A DNA stretch of 64,000 bases from an uncultured Eubacteriales bacterium (GTDB taxonomy: Bacteria; Bacillota; Clostridia; TANB77; CAG-508). The DNA lies in NCBI GenBank assembly GCA_902787685.1, contig CADAHH010000006.1, positions 37,722 to 101,721 of the forward strand, written 5' to 3'. A program made the position numbers and the translations under genes. Shown here piece after piece: positions 1-7,431 of the stretch; position 1 is the first letter of the stretch; every line of letters begins with the position of its first letter. The notes under the pieces were generated by a model, which saw only the letters and a list, made by a program, of their open reading frames with translations, did no database searches and was not told the DNA's origin.

Positions 1-2
1 CA

Positions 3-338
3 GCAACAAAAAAAGAGCAGGATATGTATGCAGTTTTAGAACTTGTTTTAGAGATGTATGAAAGAGGAATAAATTTCTTACCAATAGATTTATACAAATC
101 ACATTATAAAAACTTTATTGTTGAAGATGAAGGAATAAGACCACCATTTTCATCAATCGCAGGGTTTGGACCAATCGCAGCAGAGTCTTTATATAAAGCA
201 GCAAAGGAAGAAGAATTTATGTCTATAGATGAAATAAGAATAAGAGCAAAATTAGGTGATTCAACAATAGACTTACTTCGTGAATTTGGAGTATTAGACG
301 GAATGCAAGAAAGTAACCAAATAAGTTTGTTTGGGTAA
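3..338 (+). CDS. polC: DNA polymerase III PolC, C-terminal end (partial)
   Basis: This is the 3' end of a gene that begins before the window; the reading frame is open from base 3. The 111 visible residues match the extreme C-terminus of Gram-positive PolC, the replicative polymerase with built-in 3'-5' exonuclease. Visible marks are the EQDMYAVLELVLEMYERG and FLPIDLYKS segments, a helix-hairpin-helix-like stretch (PPFSSIAGFGPIAAESL) and the family's usual NQISLFG-type ending. An internal ATG at 24 is not a start. The last bases belong to a 23-bp sequence repeated at 2789, so the gene end is the left edge of an inserted cassette. The identity is secure; the catalytic parts lie outside the window. 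Confidence 0.93.
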   Translation, partial: ATKKEQDMYAVLELVLEMYERGINFLPIDLYKSHYKNFIVEDEGIRPPFSSIAGFGPIAAESLYKAAKEEEFMSIDEIRIRAKLGDSTIDLLREFGVLDGMQESNQISLFG

Positions 339-341
339 AAA
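319..341 (+). repeat. Left copy of 23-bp direct repeat (polC 3' end)
   Basis: These 23 bases cover the last six codons and stop of polC plus the A-run behind it. They recur without mismatch at 2789-2811. The two copies bracket the pilin/DGR-target cassette, as an attachment-site core or duplication scar would. Confidence 0.8.
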
Positions 342-362
342 CACCATTTTTTTTAACCTCTC

Positions 363-391
363 TTGACAAAAATATATAAGAATAATAAAAT
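363..391 (+). promoter_or_regulatory. Probable sigma-A promoter of the pilin-like gene
   Basis: TTGACA at 363-368 and TAAAAT at 386-391 are separated by 17 bases. Transcription would start near 398 and give a leader of about 230 bases that contains a CA-repeat mini-ORF before the pilin-like gene. Confidence 0.65.
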
Positions 392-447
392 AGACACAAA
401 TTAAGAGAAAAGTACACAATAGAAAAAGAAAAAAGGAGAATACGAAA

Positions 448-525
448 ATGAAAAAAGCTGTAACCGTTGGCGCTGTAACACACACACACACACACACACA
501 CACAGGGACTTCTATAAACAGATAA
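448..525 (+). CDS. 25-residue leader ORF with a CA dinucleotide repeat
   Basis: A small ORF with a good ribosome site (AAAAAGGAG, 10 bases upstream of ATG 448) encodes MKKAVTVGAV followed by alternating Thr-His and GTSINR. The Thr-His part is a run of about 13 CA units at 478-504. Repeat length changes of one unit would shift the frame, so the ORF could be a phase-variable or attenuating leader in front of the pilin-like gene. No homologue is recognised; translation is inferred only from the ribosome site and its place in the leader. Confidence 0.35.
   Translation: MKKAVTVGAVTHTHTHTHTGTSINR
478..504 (+). repeat. CA dinucleotide microsatellite
   Basis: Twenty-seven bases of uninterrupted alternating A and C lie inside the leader mini-ORF, between promoter and pilin-like gene. 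Tracts like this are prone to slipped-strand length change. Confidence 0.9.
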
Positions 526-631
526 AAAACAAAGGTCATCCGCTGATAATATAGAAATTAGAAATTGTAGGGGGAGACGTACTCGACGACCTGCAAAAAA
601 GGAAAATTACTTATCAGAAAGGATGAATTTT

Positions 632-2407
632 ATGAAAAATAATAAAAAAATGACAAGTGGTATAACTTTAATAGCGCTTGTGGTAACTATCATTGTTTTA
701 TTGATATTAGCAGGAATATCAATTCAAATGTTAACAGGGGATAATGGAATATTAACAAGAGCAGTAGATGCAAAAGAAATGACAGATATAGCAGAAATAG
801 AAGAAGCTTTAAAATTAGAATATCTAAATCTATTAACAGGGAAATATACAGGAGATGAAACTGCAACATTTGAAAATGCAATAAATAGCTATAATACAAA
901 GAATCCAACAAAACCACAAATAACAAGTGAGAGTGCAAATGGAAAGATAGAAATAGACAAAGTAGAATTAAGTAGTACAAATATTCAACTAGGAGTAGAT
1001 AGTGAAGAAAACGCAAATGTTAAAACAGTAGAAGTAATCGTAACACCAAAGCAAAATACTGGAATGAAACATTATGTAACAATAAGTGGAAAAAAGTATG
1101 AAGTAAAAGATGAAAATGGAGAAATAAAAATAGATAGAACTCCAACAAATACTACAGGAACAGGAATAACAATACAAGCAGAAGTTGCAGATAGTACAGT
1201 TGCAACAGCAAGTGTAAATGGAACAACAATAACAATAACAGGAAAATTAGTAGCAGGAAGTACAAAATTAAATGTAACAGTAAATGGAACACCATATAAC
1301 GAAATAGGAACAATAGTTGCAAAAGCCATATTAAAACCAGGAGGAACAGCAGTAGCAACAGAAACAGATAATTATACAGATAGTAATGAAAAAACAGCAA
1401 CAGTACCAAAAGGATTTACAGTATCAAGTGAAAAAGGAACTACATCAGGCAAAACAGATGAAACATCAATAGATAGTGGGCTAGTAATCAAAAAAGGTTC
1501 AGATGCAACGGGTTGGGATGAATATGTATGGATTGAAGTACCAAGGTCAATTTACACAGACCCAAATTATACAACAGATTTAACAGCAAATGAACAAGGA
1601 AAAAAAGAAGTAACATCTGCAACAGATTATGATGGAATATATAAAGTATTAAATAGATATGCATATACTTATAGGGAAGGAAAAGCAGGACAAGGAAGGT
1701 ACTGGAAAGATGAGTGGTATGATAGTAGTAACAAAAAAGCAACAGATAGTGGTGCAAATTTATCAGATACTGCAGGATGTGGTTTAACAAGTGAGAATTA
1801 TACAAAGCAATACCAAAGAATGTTAAAAAGTGTATATGAAAATGGAGGATTTTGGATAGGAAGATATGAAGCATCAAGTAACAGTACAGCACCATTATCA
1901 CAAAAAGGTAAAACACCACAAGCAAATATAACATGTAGTAATGCTCAAATACAGGCTGCAAAAGTTGCGACATCTGACACAACTAACAACGAAAATAGTA
2001 AAAATTATACAAGTAGTTTAATGTTTGGAATACAATGGGATTTAGTATGTAAATTTTTAGAAGGAAGCTCAGAATGGAGGAATAATACAGAAGCAGAGAA
2101 AATCGCATATATAAATTCAGATAGTTCACGTTGGGGAAATTATAGGCCAGATTCTGGTTCGGGTTCACGAAAGTATACTGGAAGTTCAACAACATATAGA
2201 AGAAGAAATATATATGACTTTGCCGGAAATGTCGGGGAATGGACACTTGAGCATGCCACTTCCAAGTCCAACTACCCTTGTAGCTATCGTAGTGGCTATT
2301 TCGATGGTACAGGCTCGGACTATCCAGCTTCTTACCGTAACTACAGCTCCTATACGGACAGTTCTTACGACGCCCGTCGGTTTTCGTGTCTCACTTTATT
2401 AAAGTAG
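632..2407 (+). CDS. Prepilin-like protein with C-type-lectin (FGE-like) DGR-type variable tail
   Basis: The start at ATG 632 is preferred because AAAGGA (618-623) lies 8 bases upstream; ATG 623 overlaps that site. Of 591 residues, the N-terminus (SGITLIALVVTIIVLLILAG) is a type IV prepilin-like signal with Ala where the usual Glu5 would be. A helical stem follows, then beta-rich Ig-like sequence (about residues 95-250). The C-terminal part starts near WDEYVWIEVP and contains IYDFAGNVGEWTLE, the hallmark of formylglycine-enzyme/C-type-lectin domains used as DGR variable proteins. The last ~60 codons are about 51% G+C, unlike the gene body. The protein ends RRFSCLTLLK, but one reading frame away the end reads VGFRVSLY, the normal end of this fold, so a one-base insertion near 2374 has probably replaced the last residues. 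Role inferred: surface-displayed ligand-binding protein. Confidence 0.75.
   Translation: MKNNKKMTSGITLIALVVTIIVLLILAGISIQMLTGDNGILTRAVDAKEMTDIAEIEEALKLEYLNLLTGKYTGDETATFENAINSYNTKNPTKPQITSESANGKIEIDKVELSSTNIQLGVDSEENANVKTVEVIVTPKQNTGMKHYVTISGKKYEVKDENGEIKIDRTPTNTTGTGITIQAEVADSTVATASVNGTTITITGKLVAGSTKLNVTVNGTPYNEIGTIVAKAILKPGGTAVATETDNYTDSNEKTATVPKGFTVSSEKGTTSGKTDETSIDSGLVIKKGSDATGWDEYVWIEVPRSIYTDPNYTTDLTANEQGKKEVTSATDYDGIYKVLNRYAYTYREGKAGQGRYWKDEWYDSSNKKATDSGANLSDTAGCGLTSENYTKQYQRMLKSVYENGGFWIGRYEASSNSTAPLSQKGKTPQANITCSNAQIQAAKVATSDTTNNENSKNYTSSLMFGIQWDLVCKFLEGSSEWRNNTEAEKIAYINSDSSRWGNYRPDSGSGSRKYTGSSTTYRRRNIYDFAGNVGEWTLEHATSKSNYPCSYRSGYFDGTGSDYPASYRNYSSYTDSSYDARRFSCLTLLK
2222..2402 (+). other. 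Candidate DGR variable region (VR)
   Basis: A sharp compositional island (87 G/C in 170 bases at 2221-2390, about 51%) sits in a ~30% G+C gene and encodes the ligand-facing end of the lectin-like fold, rich in Tyr, Ser, Asn and Asp. That is what adenine-mutagenised retrohoming produces. No template repeat and no reverse transcriptase are visible in the window, so diversification, if active, would be driven in trans. Confidence 0.6.
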
Positions 2408-2489
2408 CCCTGAGCACTGATAGAGATAAATTAAAACATGAAGATTGCTAGTTTTAAGGCAATACAATTGAATATAGGTAAGGGAGTGT

Positions 2490-2520
2490 CTAGCCCTAAG
2501 GGGCTAGTTTTATTTTTGTT
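2490..2520 (+). terminator. Rho-independent terminator of the pilin-like gene
   Basis: CTAGCCC (2490-2496) and GGGCTAG (2501-2507) pair around a four-base loop and are followed by a T-rich tract to about 2520. Confidence 0.85.
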
Positions 2521-2581
2521 TTAGAAAGAATTTATGTAAACAAGAAATAAAACTAGCAAATAATGAAAGGTAGGGATTTTT

Positions 2582-2677
2582 ATGAAATTTGTAGAAATAG
2601 TAGAAAAATTTCAAAATTTAGAAGAAAACAAAGGAAAAGTACTTTTGGCAAGATGTGGGGTATTTATGTGTATTTAA
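2582..2677 (+). pseudogene. 31-codon remnant, possibly a DGR accessory (MutS-like) gene start
   Basis: ATG 2582 follows a ribosome-like AAAGGTAGGG. The product starts MKFVEIVEKF and contains KVLLARCGVF before an early stop. The VLLARCGVF stretch resembles the start of MutS domain I (LLFFRxGDF), and MutS-like proteins are a known accessory class of DGRs. Its place directly behind a DGR-type target fits a broken accessory gene whose remainder, template and reverse transcriptase have been lost. This is an inference from a short peptide. The rest of 2678-2788 shows no gene. Confidence 0.35.
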
Positions 2678-2788
2678 GTCAATAAGGTATAGTTGCAAAG
2701 AAACTTAAAATTTTATAATGATGCAAAAACTGTTTTTACTAGATATTAATTAATGTATAAAAAGTAGAATTCAAATTATTATTTAAAG

Positions 2789-2811
2789 AAATAAGTTTGT
2801 TTGGGTAAAAA
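2789..2811 (+). repeat. Right copy of 23-bp direct repeat (polC 3' end)
   Basis: Identical to 319-341, including the last coding bases and stop of polC, but here without the gene. It marks the right edge of the 2.5-kb cassette. Confidence 0.8.
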
Positions 2812-2854
2812 ACATTGATATTTTAAGAAAAATATTGTAAAATAAAGAAAAACA

Positions 2855-2885
2855 GGGGACAATGGTACCGGTTCTTTTTGTCCCC
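2855..2885 (+). repeat. GGGGAC...GTCCCC repeat unit
   Basis: A 31-base unit with GGGGAC/GTCCCC ends and a TACCGGTTC centre. The same unit occurs in arrays on both sides of the transposase gene at 7581-8366. It is likely a REP-like element moved by that enzyme. Confidence 0.75.
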
Positions 2886-2931
2886 AATAAAATGGTTTGA
2901 CAAATATCAAAAATATATTTACGTAAACCAC

Positions 2932-2960
2932 TTGCAAAATCAAAAAATATATGTTAAAAT
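2932..2960 (+). promoter_or_regulatory. Promoter of the rpsF-ssb-rpsR operon
   Basis: TTGCAA (2932-2937), 17-base spacer, TAAAAT (2955-2960). An alternative TTGACA at 2897 lacks a good -10 box. Confidence 0.55.
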
Positions 2961-2995
2961 AAGGACTGTTAAAATTTAAGTTTTTAACAGTCCTT
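2961..2995 (+). promoter_or_regulatory. Hairpin in the rpsF leader
   Basis: A near-perfect 14-bp foldback (AAGGACTGTTAAAA and its complement) lies 30 bases upstream of the rpsF ribosome site and has no T-run, so it is not an ordinary terminator. Many bacteria control this operon through an S6:S18-binding leader. The CCG bulge of that motif is not evident, so the link is only a guess. Confidence 0.35.
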
Positions 2996-3041
2996 ACTCG
3001 TAGGAAGATACGGGTTATATATCCAAAAGGAGGTGAAAATA

Positions 3042-3326
3042 ATGAACAAATACGAAAGTATTATCATTATTAATCCAAATTGTAGCGCTGAAGCTTTAAA
3101 AGCTTTAGAAGATAAAGTTACAGGGTTAATTAATGAAAACGGTAAAGTTGAATCTGTAGAAAATATGGGAAAGAAAAAATTAGCTTATGAAATTAAAAAG
3201 AATACAGAAGCAACTTATATGTTATTCAATTTCGAAGCAAAGCCAGAATCAATTGCTGAGCTTGAAAGAAATTACAGAATTATGGATGACATTTTAAAAT
3301 TTATAGTTGTTAGAAAAGAAGCTTAA
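3042..3326 (+). CDS. rpsF: 30S ribosomal protein S6
   Basis: Ninety-four residues matching bacterial S6 (MNKYESIIIINPN, then GKKKLAYEIKKNTEATY and IMDDILKFIVVRKE). S6 binds 16S rRNA with S18 in the platform of the small subunit. The start is ATG 3042, eight bases behind AAAGGAGGTG; the GTG at 3033 lies inside the ribosome site and is rejected. It is first in the conserved rpsF-ssb-rpsR operon. Confidence 0.97.
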   Translation: MNKYESIIIINPNCSAEALKALEDKVTGLINENGKVESVENMGKKKLAYEIKKNTEATYMLFNFEAKPESIAELERNYRIMDDILKFIVVRKEA

Positions 3327-3429
3327 TTCTTATTCATAATAACTTAAGCTTAAAGTACAGCTATAAAGTACAAAAATAGAATAATAAAGTTAAGGGGCCT
3401 TTATTTAAAGAAAGGAAAGGTAATAAAAT

Positions 3430-3870
3430 ATGAACAAAGTTATTTTAATGGGAAGATTAACAAGAGACCCAGAGGTTAGATACACTCAAACTAATAATAC
3501 ACTTGTTGCTTCATTCTCTTTAGCAGTAAACAGAAGGTTTGCAAGACAAGGAGAAGAAAGAAATGCAGATTTCTTTAATATAGTTGCATGGAGTAAAACA
3601 GGTGAATTTTGTAGTAAATACTTTAAAAAAGGTCAACAAGTAGGTGTAATCGGTAGATTACAAACAAGAACATGGGATGATCAAAACGGAACAAAACATT
3701 ATATTACAGAAGTTGTTGCAGAAGAAGCTTATTTTGCAGATAGCAAAAGAGATGGAAGTGCAGGATCTGGTGATTCAGCATTTGATAGTGCATTTGGCTC
3801 AACTGCACCTGGTGCAATGGATGGAGCACCAGAATTCGAAGTTTCAGCAAGTGATGATTTACCATTTTAG
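3430..3870 (+). CDS. ssb: Single-stranded DNA-binding protein
   Basis: A 146-residue SSB. It has an N-terminal OB fold (MNKVILMGRLTRDPEVRYT, FNIVAWSKTGEFCSKYFKKG, GRLQTRTWDD), a flexible Gly/Ser-rich linker, and an acidic SDDLPF tip that docks partner proteins such as PriA and exonucleases. It coats single-stranded DNA in replication and repair. It lies between rpsF and rpsR, the usual operon; length and termini are typical. AAAGGAAAGG precedes ATG 3430. Confidence 0.97.
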   Translation: MNKVILMGRLTRDPEVRYTQTNNTLVASFSLAVNRRFARQGEERNADFFNIVAWSKTGEFCSKYFKKGQQVGVIGRLQTRTWDDQNGTKHYITEVVAEEAYFADSKRDGSAGSGDSAFDSAFGSTAPGAMDGAPEFEVSASDDLPF

Positions 3871-3894
3871 ATTTTTTAATAAGGGGTGAAAAAA

Positions 3895-4179
3895 ATGGCA
3901 GACAAAAAAAATAAAAGAAATAACAGAAATAATAAAAACTATGATGAAGATTATAATCCTAAATTTAAAAAACAAAGAAAAAAATTATGTCCAATATGTA
4001 GTGACAAAAACTTTGTTTTAGATTATAAAAACATAGATGTTATGAAAAAATTTGTTAATGATAAAGGTAAAATTTTACCAAGAAGAACAACTGGGGCTTG
4101 TAGCGAACATCAAAGAGATATTACTACAGCTATCAAAAGAGCAAGAGCAATTGCTATATTACCATATAGCCAAGATTAG
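3895..4179 (+). CDS. rpsR: 30S ribosomal protein S18
   Basis: Ninety-four residues. The conserved part starts at CPIC and contains RRTTGACSEHQRDITTAIKRARAIAILPY, the S18 signature; the Cys residues fit the zinc-type (C+) form. A lysine/asparagine-rich extension of about 25 residues makes it longer than the usual 75-80. ATG 3895 is the start, since GTG 3886 falls within the AAGGGGTG ribosome site. It is last in the operon and followed by a terminator. Confidence 0.96.
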   Translation: MADKKNKRNNRNNKNYDEDYNPKFKKQRKKLCPICSDKNFVLDYKNIDVMKKFVNDKGKILPRRTTGACSEHQRDITTAIKRARAIAILPYSQD

Positions 4180-4191
4180 TAATTTAATAAA

Positions 4192-4231
4192 GGGGCAAAA
4201 ATATATAAAAATGTATTTTTGTCTCTTTTTG
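4192..4231 (+). terminator. Terminator of the rpsF operon
   Basis: GGGGCAAAAATA pairs (two G-T pairs) with TATTTTTGTCTC and is followed by a TTTTT run. Confidence 0.8.
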
Positions 4232-4241
4232 CATTTAATGA

Positions 4242-4255
4242 TTTACGTACGTAAA
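4242..4255. promoter_or_regulatory. Palindromic operator candidate
   Basis: TTTACGTACGTAAA is a perfect 14-bp palindrome about 40 bases before the antitoxin gene, where Phd/YefM-type antitoxins usually bind to repress themselves. Binding is inferred from position only. Confidence 0.4.
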
Positions 4256-4294
4256 AATGTATGTTTAAATTATAAATTATTGGAGGTGTTTATA

Positions 4295-4543
4295 ATGACA
4301 AATGTTAATATAACAAATTTTAGGAAAAATGTTTATTCATTAATTGAACAGACAATAAAATATAATGAACCTATTAATATATCTACCAAAGATGGAAATG
4401 CTATATTAATTTCAGAAGATGATTATAGAAACTTATTGGAAACATTATATATAGAATCTGTACCAGGATTAAAAGATGATATTATTAATGGAATGAAAGA
4501 ACCATATGAAGAATGTATACCAGAAGAGGAGGTGGATTTATGA
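4295..4543 (+). CDS. Phd/YefM-family antitoxin (orphan)
   Basis: Eighty-two residues starting at ATG 4295 behind TGGAGGTG. The N-terminus (TNVNITNFRKNVYSLIEQTI, then NEPINISTKDGNAILISEDDYRNLLETLY) is the DNA-binding Phd/YefM fold; the C-terminal acidic part would bind a toxin. The partner has been lost: the next ORF starts in a 4-base overlap and stops after 13 codons. It may now act only as a repressor or be a relic. Confidence 0.85.
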   Translation: MTNVNITNFRKNVYSLIEQTIKYNEPINISTKDGNAILISEDDYRNLLETLYIESVPGLKDDIINGMKEPYEECIPEEEVDL

Positions 4544-4581
4544 GTATTAAATTTTATTTTTATCTAGTAATGCCAGTGTAA
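4540..4581 (+). pseudogene. Truncated toxin start after the antitoxin
   Basis: AGAGGAGG and ATG 4540 overlapping the antitoxin stop give the usual coupled toxin start, but the frame ends after MSIKFYFYLVMPV. This is what a deleted RelE/YoeB-type toxin would leave; the sequence is too short to name the family. Confidence 0.4.
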
Positions 4582-4600
4582 ATATATTATTTTAAACCCC

Positions 4601-4629
4601 TTGATAAAAATTCTTCTTTTTGATAGAAT
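4601..4629 (+). promoter_or_regulatory. Promoter of the HD-domain gene and topB
   Basis: TTGATA (4601-4606), 17-base spacer, TAGAAT (4624-4629), about 30 bases before the gene start. Confidence 0.6.
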
Positions 4630-4657
4630 TACAAAAGAAATCAGGAGGCGAAAATAA

Positions 4658-5425
4658 ATGATAGATATAGAAAAAGCAGAATCAGAATTTAATACCTATG
4701 TTAAAAACTATGATATGGATAATGTGAATATAAATCGAAAAGTTTTTCATAGTCATAGAGTTGAAAATATTGCTGGGGAAATAGCTAAAAGTCTTAATTT
4801 ATCAAATGAAGATATTAAACTTGCAAAGATAGTGGGGTTATTACATGATATTGCAAGATTTGAGCAATATACAAGATATCAAACTTTTTCAGATTTAAAA
4901 AGCATTGATCATGGAGATTATGGTGTAGAAATATTAAAACAAAATAGTTTTATTAGAAACTTTATAGACACAGATGAATATGACAATATTATATTTAAAG
5001 CAATAAAGAACCATAATAAGCTAAAAATTGAAGATGGTTTAACAGAAAAAGAATTACTTTATTCAAAAATTGTTAAAGATGCAGATAAATTAGATATTTT
5101 TTATGAAGCAATAACAATGTTTTATAATGATATGAATAGTTTGAAAAACATTGAAACTGGAATAATAAATAATGAACAGATTGCTTCTATTCAAAAAAAA
5201 CAATTAATAATTAGAAAATTGAAAGATAATCAAATGGAAGAAATGATAATGATTTTAGGATTTACATTTGATTTGAATTTTAAATACAGTTATGAAATAA
5301 TGTATAAAGAAGATTATATAAATAAACTATTAGATAGATTTGATTTTAAAAACAAAGAAACACAAGAAAAAATAAAAATAATTAGAAATGAAATAAATAA
5401 TTATATACAATCAAAAAAAGGATGA
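4658..5425 (+). CDS. HD-domain phosphohydrolase
   Basis: 255 residues with the metal-binding HD pattern: H in FHSHRVEN (about residue 32), LLHDIARFEQ (about 62), HGDYG (about 88), NHN (about 118) and DADKLD (about 144). HD enzymes hydrolyse phosphate esters or nucleotides; the substrate cannot be read from sequence. The last third (residues 165-255) is Lys/Ile-rich and unassigned. AGGAGG precedes ATG 4658. The gene is followed 5 bases later by topB, so they are likely co-transcribed. Confidence 0.8.
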   Translation: MIDIEKAESEFNTYVKNYDMDNVNINRKVFHSHRVENIAGEIAKSLNLSNEDIKLAKIVGLLHDIARFEQYTRYQTFSDLKSIDHGDYGVEILKQNSFIRNFIDTDEYDNIIFKAIKNHNKLKIEDGLTEKELLYSKIVKDADKLDIFYEAITMFYNDMNSLKNIETGIINNEQIASIQKKQLIIRKLKDNQMEEMIMILGFTFDLNFKYSYEIMYKEDYINKLLDRFDFKNKETQEKIKIIRNEINNYIQSKKG

Positions 5426-5430
5426 TTTAA

Positions 5431-7431
5431 TTGAAACTAATAATAACAGAAAAACCTTCTGTTGCAAGAGAATTTGCTAAGGTATTAAATGGAAATTTTC
5501 AAAATAAAGGAAGTTATTTAGAGTCTGGAGAATGGATTATTACTTGGTGTGTAGGTCATTTAGTTACTATGAGCTATCCAGAAAAATATGATGAAAAGCT
5601 AAAACAATGGAGATTAGACACACTTCCATTTATGCCTAAAGAGTATAAATATGAAATAATTGAAAGAGTACAAAATCAATTTAATGTTGTGAAAACATTG
5701 CTTCAAAGAGAAGATGTTACAGAAATTTATAATGCAGGGGACTCTGGGCGTGAAGGAGAATATATTCAGCGCTTAGTGTTTATGATGGCAAAACCAAACC
5801 CAAAAGCTCAAATTAAAAGAGTTTGGATAGATTCTCAAACAGAGGAAGAGATTTTAAGAGGAATAAAAGAAGCAAAGCCAGAATCTGAATATGACAGCAT
5901 TTCAGATAGTGCATATTTAAGAGCAAAAGAAGATTATTTAATTGGAATTAATTTTTCAAGATTACTTTCAATAATATATGGAAATAGGCTTGCAAAATCT
6001 TTAAATCAAGATTATTTTGCAATTTCTGTAGGGCGTGTAATGACATGTGTTTTAGGCATGATAGTATCTCGTGAAAGGGAAATTAGAAATTTTGTTAAAA
6101 CTAAATATTATAAAATAATAGGTACTCTTGGAACAGAAAAAGAAAGTTTTACTGCAGAATGGAAGGTTAATGAAAAATCTAAATTATTTGAATCAAATTT
6201 GTTGTATAATGAAAGTGGCTTCAAAAGTGAAGAAGAAGCTAAAAAGTTTATTGTAGAATTAGCAGGAAAAGAAGCAGTAGTTACAGAAATAAAAAAAACA
6301 AAACAAAAAGAAAATGCACCATTATTATTTAACCTTGCAGAAATACAAAATGAATGTACAAAAAGGTTTAAAATAAAGCCTGATGAAACACTAGAAGTAA
6401 TTCAAGCTTTATATGAAAAAAAGCTTGTAACATATCCAAGAACAGATGCAAGAGTGCTTTCAACTGCAGTTTCTAAAGAAATAAGTAAAAATTTAAATGG
6501 CTTAGCAAAAAGGTTTCAAGATGAAGAAGTACAGGCTATAATAAAGAAAATGATAGATGAAAAATATTCTACAAATCTTGCAAAAACAAAATATATAAAT
6601 GACAGTAAAATAACGGATCATTATGCTATAATTCCAACAGGACAAGGGTTTGAAAACTATAATTCATTAAATGAATTGCAAAAAAATATTTATAAATTAA
6701 TAGTGAAAAGGTTTTTAGCAATATTTTATCCACCTGCAGAATACAACAAAGTAAATGTAACTGTAAATATAGAAAATGAAACATTTTATGGGACAGGAAA
6801 AGTATGTGTAAAACGTGGATTTCTAGATGTTTTAAAACCAGAAAAAAAAGAAGAACAATTAAAACAAGAAAATGCAAGAAGTTTAGTAGATAATGAAAAT
6901 TTATCAGGCAATGTGGATAATTTATCAAATAATGCAGATGAAATTGACAAAGAAGAAAATGCAAATTTAGAAGTATTAAATACTTTAAAGAAAAATGATA
7001 AATTAGAAGTTCAAAATTTTGAATTAAAAGATGCCGAAACATCTCCTCCTTCAAGATATAATTCAGGAAATTTAGTTATTGCAATGGAGGGAGCAGGAAA
7101 GCTAATAGAAGACGAGGAATTAAGAGAGCAACTAAGAGGAGCTGGAATTGGAACTTCTGCAACACGTGGTGAAATAATAAAAAAACTAGAAAGAATTCAA
7201 TATATAAAAATAAATAGTAAAACTCAAATTGTAACACCAACTGAAAAAGGAGAAGCAATATTTGATGTAGTAAATCAATCTATGCCAGATATGCTTAATC
7301 CAAAGCTAACAGCAAGTTGGGAAAAAGGTTTAGAAATGGTTGCAAAAAAAGAAATTCAGCCAAATGTATTTATGGAAAAATTGGAAAAATATATACAATC
7401 TAAGTTTGATAAATTAGTAGTGAAGTTTTAG
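5431..7431 (+). CDS. topB: DNA topoisomerase III
   Basis: 666 residues, type IA topoisomerase. The TOPRIM domain opens with MKLIITEKPSVAREFAKVL and contains AGDSGREGE. The active-site tyrosine is Tyr335 in LVTYPRTDAR. GAGIGTSATRGEIIKKL near residue 570 is typical of TopB. It relaxes and decatenates DNA by cutting one strand. An acidic, Asn-rich insert lies near residues 475-525. No C-terminal zinc fingers are present, as in other TopB proteins. The start is TTG 5431 behind AAAAGGATG. The stop abuts a REP-like array at 7432. Confidence 0.95.
   Translation: MKLIITEKPSVAREFAKVLNGNFQNKGSYLESGEWIITWCVGHLVTMSYPEKYDEKLKQWRLDTLPFMPKEYKYEIIERVQNQFNVVKTLLQREDVTEIYNAGDSGREGEYIQRLVFMMAKPNPKAQIKRVWIDSQTEEEILRGIKEAKPESEYDSISDSAYLRAKEDYLIGINFSRLLSIIYGNRLAKSLNQDYFAISVGRVMTCVLGMIVSREREIRNFVKTKYYKIIGTLGTEKESFTAEWKVNEKSKLFESNLLYNESGFKSEEEAKKFIVELAGKEAVVTEIKKTKQKENAPLLFNLAEIQNECTKRFKIKPDETLEVIQALYEKKLVTYPRTDARVLSTAVSKEISKNLNGLAKRFQDEEVQAIIKKMIDEKYSTNLAKTKYINDSKITDHYAIIPTGQGFENYNSLNELQKNIYKLIVKRFLAIFYPPAEYNKVNVTVNIENETFYGTGKVCVKRGFLDVLKPEKKEEQLKQENARSLVDNENLSGNVDNLSNNADEIDKEENANLEVLNTLKKNDKLEVQNFELKDAETSPPSRYNSGNLVIAMEGAGKLIEDEELREQLRGAGIGTSATRGEIIKKLERIQYIKINSKTQIVTPTEKGEAIFDVVNQSMPDMLNPKLTASWEKGLEMVAKKEIQPNVFMEKLEKYIQSKFDKLVVKF

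Noticed and set aside
690-2246. Long minus-strand ORFs opposite the pilin-like gene
   Set aside because: They are shadows of an AT-rich, repeat-like coding sequence, Leu/Phe-rich without ribosome sites or known motifs.
2214-2402. Separate 62-codon gene inside the pilin-like gene
   Set aside because: Its only meaningful part is the GFRVSLY end, better explained as the original frame of the long gene after a one-base insertion.
3033-3041. Upstream GTG start for rpsF (and likewise 3886 for rpsR)
   Set aside because: These GTG codons lie within the Shine-Dalgarno sequences; the next ATG has proper spacing.
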